64,000 bases of DNA from Rhabdophis nuchalis (lineage: Eukaryota; Chordata; Lepidosauria; Squamata; Natricidae): assembly GCA_039707465.1 (NCBI GenBank), contig CM077658.1, positions 10,762,074-10,826,073 of the forward strand, read 5' to 3'. Below the pieces are notes generated by a model. That model made no database searches, was not told where the DNA came from, and saw nothing but the letters and a program-made list of their open reading frames with translations. Every line of letters starts with the position of its first letter. Positions within the stretch are counted from its first letter, which is position 1. The translations under genes and the position numbers were made by a program. Below, in pieces: positions 57,784-64,000 of this stretch.

Positions 57784-58138
57784 TATATTTGTTAAAGAAG
57801 ATTTAAAATCCAAGGAGTTTGTGAGACAAACTAATTAAAATCAAATAAGAAAATACAAGTCTCTAAATTACAAAATGCTGTAGAACGAACTATATAAAAA
57901 TCCATGCACTCGTCAAACCAATTGGTCAGCCGACCCAGGGCTGCTGGTGGTTCTGTTCGCCACTAAACCATCTTTCCCATCAGCCTCCATGTTTCCACTG
58001 TCTTTCTCCCAGCTTGGAACTGAACCAGATGGATATTTCTTCCAACAAGGAATCCATAAGACCAAGAAAGACCCCCCTCCCCAAATGCCTACGGGAGATG
58101 AAGCCCGGCAGCTAACCCCATTCTCAACCTTCTTCCAG

Positions 58139-58455
58139 ATTACATCTTTGTCGTCCCTGTTGAGGTGGACTCCAGCGGATCCTATCTCTCCCATGACATT
58201 TGGCACAGCGCCAGGAGGAAGAGATCCACCGTGAGCTCAAAAGCTTCCTTGCACTACAGGTTTTCAGCCTTTGGACAGGAACTGCATCTTGAGCTGAATC
58301 CCTCGGACTTTCTGAGCCATAATGTGACTGTCCAGGTGCTTGGGAAAGATGGCATTGAAGACTCTCAGGTTCGTGACATTGAACAGTGTTACTATCAGGG
58401 ATTTATAAGGAACTACAGTTCTTCTTCCGTTGCCATATCCACGTGCACAGGTTTG
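58139..58455 (+). CDS. ADAMTS18: ADAMTS18 coding exon 3 (prodomain)
   Basis: 317 bp completing codon 43 and encoding residues 44-148. Blocks in order: DYIFVVPVEVDSSGSYLSHD (43-62), a basic RRKRS cluster (68-72), SLHYRFSAFGQELHLELNPS (79-98), VTVQVLGKDG (105-114) and CYYQGFIRNYSSSSVAISTC (126-145). This is the Pep_M12B propeptide start of ADAMTS18. Potential N-glycosylation sites are Asn104 (NVT) and Asn134 (NYS). Cys126 and Cys145 sit where the paired prodomain cysteines are expected. The acceptor is CTTCTTCCAG|AT and the donor TTTG|GTAAGT is near consensus. Ends in phase 0 after TGL, matching the human exon end. Confidence 0.96.
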
Positions 58456-58592
58456 GTAAGTGTTATGCGTTGTTGCTTGGCTTTCAGACTCTTCCCCTTC
58501 CACTCCGCTTGTTCTCTCCTGTTGGCTTAATGCTGATTTAAAGTTGCCTGCCACTGCCCACAGTTGCTACTTCGTACCTATGCTGCTACCTC

Positions 58593-58690
58593 CCCAAGGT
58601 GCTTTCTCAAAAGGCAACTGGACTTTCTTGATTTTTTTCCCCCCTTGAAAATGTTTTGCGACTCATCCAAGAAGCTTCTCCAGTTCTAAC
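58593..58690 (-). mobile_element. PLE-like 3' repeat with decayed hammerhead core
   Basis: Minus strand: CTGGAGA, stem GCTTCT with loop TTGGATGAG, then GCAAAAC, followed by the 'ttttcaagg' and 'cagttgccttttgagaaagc' segments. It pairs with 62432-62535 and resembles the helix order of the PLE motif at 29678, but the core bases are mutated (A6 to G). Confidence 0.55.
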
Positions 58691-58994
58691 TCAAAGAAAA
58701 AACACCGACAAGAAATTCCCAAAAGACTTTGGCAAAGCACCTTTGGGACAACCCTGACCTGGATAATTGATACTCTCCATAGAGAGAGGGATTGATGGGT
58801 AAGTGCAGACGATGGGCTGACACAAACACCTTCTAGATCCCAACTGCACATTGTGTGGATCCTGTATGATGATTGGTTGATCTGACTTCTGTGCTTTGCT
58901 GTTTAAGTGTTCCCTAGCCAGAAGGTTAAGATTCGCAGACATATGGATGCAGAAAAGGGATTCTGTCCGTGAATGACAGATGCCTATGTTAAGC

Positions 58995-59345
58995 AAAACC
59001 GCTCTCTCTGTGGCGGGCCCGGCCCTCTGGAACGACCTTCCCCCCGATATTAGAACGACTACGGACCTCCGCTCCTTCCGTCTGAAATTAAAAACACACT
59101 TTTTCCGCTTGGCCGGCCTAGGCTAGTCTCTCTTTCTATGGGGTTTTAAGCTTATTTATAGCTGCTGGGTATTTTAGTTTAATGGGTTTTAGCACAGGAA
59201 TAGATTTAATCTGTTTTTATATTATAATATTTTATATTATGTATTTATATTTGTATATTTATTGTTTTTACTTTCCCTGTGCACCGCCCCGAGCCCCTGT
59301 GGGGAGAGGGAGCGGTTCTACAAATTAAATTTGAATTGAATTGAA
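58995..59345 (+). mobile_element. L2-like LINE 3' end
   Basis: Encodes SVAGPALWNDLPPDIRTTTD, then LRSFRLKLKTHFFRLAGLG, followed by a 3' UTR with 'cctgtgcaccgccccgagc' and a (TTGAA)n tail at 59325-59350. The sense counterpart of 13052. Confidence 0.9.
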
Positions 59346-59494
59346 TTGAAAAATCTTGCAACATTTGCCTCCAACCCACCTCACCCTTAATTTCTCAGCA
59401 TTCACAATAAGAGTTTTAGATAGAGATGATATCACGGCATGAGAAACGGTGGGTTCTCCAAATTGATTCTTGAGCAGTGGGAACACTTGGAGAA

Positions 59495-59775
59495 CAGAGA
59501 GTTCAGCAGTTCGAATTCCTAGTTCCGCATAACAGAGTGAGCTCCCGTGACTTGCTCCAGCTTCTGCAGTTTGCAAGCACGTAAAAAATGCAAGTAGAAA
59601 AATAGGGACCACCTTTGGTGGGAAGGGAACAGCGTTCCGTGCGCCTTCGGCATTGAGTCATGCAGGCCACAAGACCACGGAATTGTCATCAGACAGCGCT
59701 GGCTCTTCGGCTTTGAAACAGAGATGAGCACCGCCCCCTAGAGCCGGGAACGACTAGCCTTTACCTTTACCTTAT
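59495..59775 (+). mobile_element. Sauria-type SINE, 5' truncated
   Basis: Begins at 'gttcagcagttcgaattcc' (box B); box A is missing. It continues to 'gagccgggaacgactagc' and (CTTTAC)n. Confidence 0.9.
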
Positions 59776-60193
59776 GTGCAAGGGTTTTGAATTGTATGCA
59801 TCCAGTCAGCCATTGCTTATTAACCAAAATGAACTCTACCTTGCTGTGATGTGCGAAGCCAACCTCTGGTATCAATGTGGTGCTTGTAAGTGCCCCCATC
59901 CATACTTCCTCCTCCCTTTTCCACAATTAGGTTGCCCTGTTCATTTTAGTCCTGGCAATTAAACGAACAGTTGCATTGCTTTACATGGTTGGCAGCCCTA
60001 ATCAACCCCCTTGTTCCTTTCATTAGCAGGAGCTTCCCCACAATGCAAGTGCAGTGGCCTATTCTTTCAAGCCCAAAGCAATCACGTTGGGATTTGGAAG
60101 CAGTTGTGTTTTAATGGACGGCAGGGATCCTTTGATCTTGCTTGCTCTGGAGTCTATGTGTGAGCAGTTCAGAAAAACCTTGTCTCTCAACTG

Positions 60194-60690
60194 CTGCTTT
60201 TCTTGTGGCCCGCCAGCGGAGAGCTGGCAGTAGATTCGGACAGTGAGGAGGTTGGGGAGGAACCTGGGCCAGTCCTGGAGTCTGGGGAAGGCTCTGATGA
60301 GGGCTCTGCGTTGGAGGCAGAGATGGGGCCAGAGCCGTCTGACAGTTATCAGCTGCCTTCAGAGTCAGTGAGGCAGACAAACAGCTGGAGCCTGTTCCCA
60401 GCGTGGGCATGCACAGAGTTGCCAGACGAAGGGAGCAGCTAAAGGATAGGGGTCAACTTGGAAGTAAGGGCTCAGGTGGACAATGAATGGCCCCTCCCAG
60501 AGGAAATAAAAGAGTGGAGTTTGCAGGCGACAATTAGTTCGCTTAATTGGTTTGTGACTCTCGGAGACTCCTTGCCAGGTTTTGCAGATCTTGGCCTGGC
60601 AGCTCTCCAAGCCAGATAAGGTCTGTGACTGTAAATCCTCCCTGGAAAGACTTTGCTGGATGTGAATGAGCAGAACTCACAGTAAATTAA
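60194..60690 (+). other. Possible solo LTR or dispersed repeat
   Basis: Begins TGTGGCCCGCCAGCGG. It has a G+C-rich first half coding an acidic stretch (EEVGEEPGP, EGSDEG), a TATA-like 'ggaaataaaagagtgg' at about 60500 and an A+T-rich end with AATAAAA-type signals. LTR-like organisation, but no second LTR, primer-binding site or target duplication was found, so the identity is open. Confidence 0.35.
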
Positions 60691-60700
60691 TAAATTAATA

Positions 60701-60868
60701 AAACAACCTCATTCTCTGCCGTCCCCTTCTTCTTTTGTCCTCAATCTTTCCCAGCATGAGGCTCTTCTCCAGTGTGTCCTTCCTTCTCATTAGGTGGCCA
60801 AAGTATTTGAGTTTCATCTTCAGGATCTGGCTTTTAAAGAGCAGTCAGGGTTGATCTCCTCTAGGACT
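60701..60868 (-). mobile_element. BovB LINE fragment
   Basis: 'cattctctgccgtccccttc', 'cccagcatgaggctcttctc' and 'agagcagtcagggttgatct' match the antisense BovB C-terminal coding region at 9856. Both ends are truncated. Confidence 0.92.
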
Positions 60869-61704
60869 GGGGTATTTATTTTTGCATGTATTTTAAATAA
60901 TACATGCAAAAATAAAATGCATATCCATTTGCTTTATGCATGTGCATATATACCGTACACACACACACACACACACTTACTTTTATTTGCCAATCAAAGA
61001 TATTTATCTGGTCCTGGGATCGTTATTTATTAGCTGCCTGAATGAATAGGTACAAATGTTATGAGTTCCATTGGTGATTCCTTCAAAAGGAAATTCCTAT
61101 TGCCATCAAGAAAGACCTAATAAAGATGATAGTACAGCTACTGGAAAATGTGGTCTTGGAAGACTTAAAGACTTTAGATTTAGAAACCTGCATTATTTAA
61201 TTGGTCAGCAATATCTTAGCCTTCCTTTTGGGGAGTTTTGTTGCCTCATTACTGCCCTGCTACAGATCTAGTCCAAGGCTGCTGTGTCAACATAATGAAA
61301 GTCCTTGGCTAACTAGCAGCCTGGTGTGGGTGCAAATGAAGTAACAATTGTATAGATATGACCTAGTTAGAGAATTCTTGGATAAGAAATTTACTGATTA
61401 TATTAGTGTCTGCCTTTCATCGTGGAAAAGGGGTCTTGCTTCTTTCTTGCCAAATTCTTTTTTTTTGGCAGGCCTACTGTAGGTTTGAAGTACAGGGCAG
61501 ACAAAGTGTGCCGATAATCCTGACCTTGGTTTGACCAGGACTGCTGAAAGCAAAATTACTTTGGGTTTTAAGCAGTAGGCGTATGTCTTTTAAGTCATAG
61601 ATATGCTGCATGTGCCATATGTGGAAGTCATATGGATGTAGAACTAGTCGAGTGGGAATTTGGGGTTTCAGCTGATAATAACAAATCTTAGACTTTCACT
61701 GATT

Positions 61705-62115
61705 ACAGATGAACAGAGTGGGAAGGGACCTTGTAGGTCTTCTAGTCCAACCCTCTGCCCAAGCAGGAGATCCTACACTGTTTCTGACAAATGACAGTCC
61801 AGCCTCTTCTTGAAAGCTTCCAGTGATGAAGCCCCCACAACTTCTGAAGGCAACGTCTGTTCCATTGGTTGATTGTTCTCACCGTCAGAAAATTGTTCTT
61901 TATTCATAGGCTGAAGCTGTCCTTGATCAGTTTCCATCCATTATTCCTTGTCTGGCATTTTGGTGCTTTGGAAAATTGCTCAACAAAGAGGAGGGGCTCT
62001 TTGAGGCAGCCCTTCAAATATTGGAACACTACTATCATGTCTCCCCTGGTCCTTCTCTTCACTAGATTAGCCATACTGAGTACTTGCAACTGTTCATTAT
62101 ATCTTTTAGGACATG
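61705..62115 (-). mobile_element. CR1 LINE 3' end
   Basis: 3' tail 'gaagggaccttgtaggtctt' at 61725. The coding complement includes MANLVKRRTRGDMIVVFQY (61904-62089) and a WNRRCLQKLWGL-type region. It carries small insertions such as 'aacaaagaggaggggctctt'. Confidence 0.88.
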
Positions 62116-62431
62116 GGGAGATATATATTTTCTGCCCTTATGACTTCTTTAGGCGATATCAGTGCTAAATATCAGTACAGTTTGACAATACTAACCTGTC
62201 TTATGCTTATTATGTTGCCAAGGATTTTGACAAGTGCTCAAAACCGTTATAATATTTGGAGTTCAGTAGGCTACCAGTGCTAACAATTAATGCCATTAGA
62301 CAGCATTTGCCTGTCTTAACTTTTATCATCTTGAGAAGGGTTTTGTCGAGGGCTCAAAAATGTCCCTGAATTCTTGGAGTGCAGTATGATTTCCTTGAAA
62401 TCCACCTGCGTTCTAAAGTATCAATGGTCCC

Positions 62432-62535
62432 ACAGGTGCTTTTCCAAAAGGCAACTGGATTTTCTTGGTTCCCCTCCCCCCCTCCCTTGAAAACCTTTTG
62501 CTTCTCACCCAAGTAGCTTCTTCAGAATCACTGCA
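62432..62535 (-). mobile_element. PLE-like 3' repeat with hammerhead-like core
   Basis: Minus strand: CTGAAGA (62519-62525), stem GCTACT/AGAAGC with loop TGGGTG, then AAAAG in place of GAAAC, then 'gttttcaaggg' and 'ccagttgccttttgg'. It is the better preserved of the two copies. Confidence 0.6.
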
Positions 62536-62984
62536 CAACATCATGGTGTAAGATGTGTGGCTTATTATATAATGATGTAGGGGATGGTGAAAAGTTTGTT
62601 GTGCATCTTTGAACACATGTTTGAAACAGTGGAACTTTTATCCTTAATCCCCCACATGGACTCTACAGCCATGCACTTTTCCCCACTTTCAAAGAAGGCA
62701 GCTGTATGGAATGTTATTTCCCATGGCATATGCTTTCAATTAGCCTAGTCCAAATAGCAGGAACTGTTTAAAGTTAATATTGTAATTGAAAATGTTTCTG
62801 GAGGTAGATTTTTTTTAAAAAAAAAATCACAATTAGTGTGTGTGGGGGGGGGGGGGAAGTCTGCCAGTAGTTGGGAAGTGTAACAGATGAGAAGTCTGGG
62901 AAAGATTCCTTGATTAAGGAGGAAAGTTCAGAAGTTTAGCACCTGTTACACTCAAGGAATTTCAGTTTTGTACAGGAAGAAAAG

Positions 62985-63307
62985 AGGGATGCAGTAGCTC
63001 AGTGGCTAAGGTTGGCAGTTCGACGGTTTGAATCCCTAGTGCTGCATAATGGAGTGAGCTCCCGTTACTTGTCCCAGCTTCTGCCAACCTAGACGTTCGA
63101 AAGCAGGTGAAAATGCAAGTAGAAAATTAGGAACCACCTTTGGTGGGAAGGGAACAGCCTTCTGCATTTAGTCATAGTGACCACATGACTACGGAGATGT
63201 CTTCGGATAGTGCTGGCTCTTTGGCTTTGAAACGGAGACGAGCACCGCTCCCTAGAGTTGGAAGTGACTAGCACATATGTACAAGGGGAAACTTTACCTC
63301 TACCTTT
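62985..63307 (+). mobile_element. Sauria-type SINE with internal deletion
   Basis: Perfect 14-bp target duplication TACAGGAAGAAAAG at 62971-62984 and 63308-63321. It keeps 'gtagctcagtggctaag' (box A) but lacks about 20 bp before 'ggttggcagttcgac'. The tail is 'ggggaaactttacctctacc'. Confidence 0.94.
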
Positions 63308-63448
63308 TACAGGAAGAAAAGCTGTTTTTCTCCAACTAACCAATACTGCGCTTAATAAATGACCTTGATATTAATATATACAACACTTATTCCATTCTCA
63401 TGAACCAACATAATTCACAATATAACCTATAACTTATGTACAAAAGAT

Positions 63449-63483
63449 ATATATATATCATATATCATATATCATATATACAT
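63449..63483. repeat. (ATATC)n/(AT)n microsatellite
   Basis: AT repeat then three ATCATAT units directly next to the CR1 3' end. Confidence 0.93.
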
Positions 63484-63487
63484 ATAA

Positions 63488-63714
63488 TAGCAGAGTTGGA
63501 AGGGACCTTGTCGGTCTTCTAGTCCAACCACCTGCATATGCAGGAACCTTATACCATTTCAGAGAAATGGCTATCCAACCTCTTCTTAAGGACTTCCAGG
63601 GTTGGGGCATTCACAACTTCTGGAGGCAAGCTGTTCCAGAGGTTAATTGTTCTAACTGTCAGGAAATTTCTCCTTAGTTCTAAGTTGCTTCTCTCCTTGA
63701 TTAGTTTCCACCCA
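63488..63714 (-). mobile_element. CR1 LINE 3' end
   Basis: 'cagagttggaagggaccttg', 'ccaacctcttcttaaggac', 'cacaacttctggaggcaagc' and 'agtttccacccata'. Truncated 5' by a (GT)n tract at 63715. Confidence 0.92.
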
Positions 63715-63914
63715 TATGTGTGTGTGTGTGTGTGTGGTTTTTGAGCTGATCAATAAATAAATCAGGGAGACTAGTATAAATCAGGGAGACAGTATGCTTC
63801 CTCCATTAATTGGGGCCTAACAAGGTGTTGTGAAACAAGTATATATATGTGTGTGTGTTTGTGTGTGTGTGTTTACATTTGTGCTGATAAATAAATAAAC
63901 AAGGGAGACTAGTA
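63715..63914. repeat. Duplicated (GT)n-plus-flank unit
   Basis: (GT)n followed by 'gctgat(c)aataaataaa' and 'gggagactagtata' occurs at about 63715-63778 and 63848-63914, with a partial third 'tcagggaga' at 63779. Confidence 0.8.
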
Positions 63915-64000
63915 TAGAACGACCACGGACCTCCGCACCTTCCGCCAAAAAGTAAAAACTTATTTATTCCATCAGGCCGGTTTGGCCTAATCGACGCTTC
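63912..64000 (+). mobile_element. L2-like LINE fragment, cut by window end
   Basis: 'gaacgaccacggacctccgc' and onwards encodes RTTTDLRTFRQKVKTYLFHQ and AGLA-like residues, the same C-terminal block as at 59040. Confidence 0.85.

Larger units (their letters stand above)
53937..58138 (+). other. ADAMTS18 intron 2
   Basis: 4.2 kb. It contains an antisense CR1 tail (about 54117-54163), an antisense Rex1-like LINE end (54812-55095), a sense CR1 tail (about 57030-57077) and a TIR transposon end (57728-57783). The remaining stretches, including 55096-57029 and 57078-57727, show no exon or recognisable repeat. Confidence 0.85.
52376..64000 (+). other. ADAMTS18: ADAMTS18 gene, 5' part (truncated by window)
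   Basis: Promoter, three coding exons and the first 5.5 kb of intron 3. ADAMTS18 is a secreted zinc metalloprotease of the extracellular matrix with a prodomain, reprolysin-type catalytic domain, disintegrin-like module, thrombospondin repeats and PLAC domain, about 1,220 residues in human. Only residues 1-148 are encoded here, so the zinc-binding site is not in the window. The exon pattern (short signal-peptide exons, then a prodomain exon) and the spliced sequence agree with the mammalian gene as I recall it. ADAMTS16, the nearest paralog, fits clearly less well in the HYRFSAFGQELHLEL and QGFIRN regions. It is an endogenous matrix protease gene, not a venom metalloprotease. Confidence 0.92.
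58456..64000 (+). other. ADAMTS18 intron 3 (5' part)
   Basis: Starts at the GTAAGT donor and runs past the window end. It holds LINE, SINE, BovB and hammerhead-like repeats listed separately. Stretches 58691-58994, 60869-61704, 62116-62431 and 62536-62970 show no exon or recognised repeat, apart from (AC)n at 60957-60976 and poly-G at 62844-62857. Confidence 0.8.

Overview
This window looks like vertebrate nuclear DNA, most probably from a squamate reptile and perhaps a snake. The evidence is the repeat mixture: CR1, L2-like and Rex1-like LINEs, BovB (RTE) 3' ends, Sauria-type tRNA-derived SINEs whose tails resemble BovB, a Penelope-like element, an L1 remnant, a SPIN-type hAT element, many short hAT elements and very abundant tri-, tetra- and pentanucleotide microsatellites. 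No bacterial, phage or CRISPR features were seen.

One protein-coding gene is supported, the 5' part of ADAMTS18 on the + strand. A CpG island (about 52376-53340) holds the promoter, the 5' UTR and a very short first coding exon (53195-53236). Exon 2 (53852-53936) and exon 3 (58139-58455) follow. The three exons join in frame into 148 residues: signal peptide plus the first part of the ADAMTS18 prodomain. The window ends about 5.5 kb into intron 3. The propeptide remainder, metalloprotease, disintegrin-like, thrombospondin and PLAC parts lie beyond it. Two upstream ORFs precede the start codon, and one would overlap the real frame across all three exons.

Positions 1-52375 are gene-free flanking DNA made of old unique sequence and repeats. 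The layout is: 1-7.7 kb, CR1 copies, hAT elements, a TIR element and a BovB end; 7.7-13.5 kb, long microsatellites, a second BovB end and a LINE tail split by a TA-flanked TIR transposon; 13.5-26 kb, SINEs with clear target-site duplications and a tandem duplication carrying two pyrimidine microsatellites; 27.5-32.6 kb, hAT elements, a 41-bp minisatellite, a Penelope-like element with GIY-YIG and hammerhead-like signatures, and a composite hAT insertion; 34-47 kb, LINE ends, a perfect 135-bp hairpin transposon and a SPIN element nested at a SINE target site; 47-52 kb, Rex1-like LINE ends feeding AGAAT microsatellites up to the CpG island.

The most interesting signals are transposon biology: a composite hAT unit (31901-32526) that seems to have carried flanking DNA from a locus like the one at 6.2-6.7 kb, ribozyme-like Penelope relics, and a series of hAT insertions whose 8-bp duplications can be read directly. 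Family names come from recognition of motifs, without any database search. Repeat edges without a target-site duplication are accurate only to about 10-30 bp.
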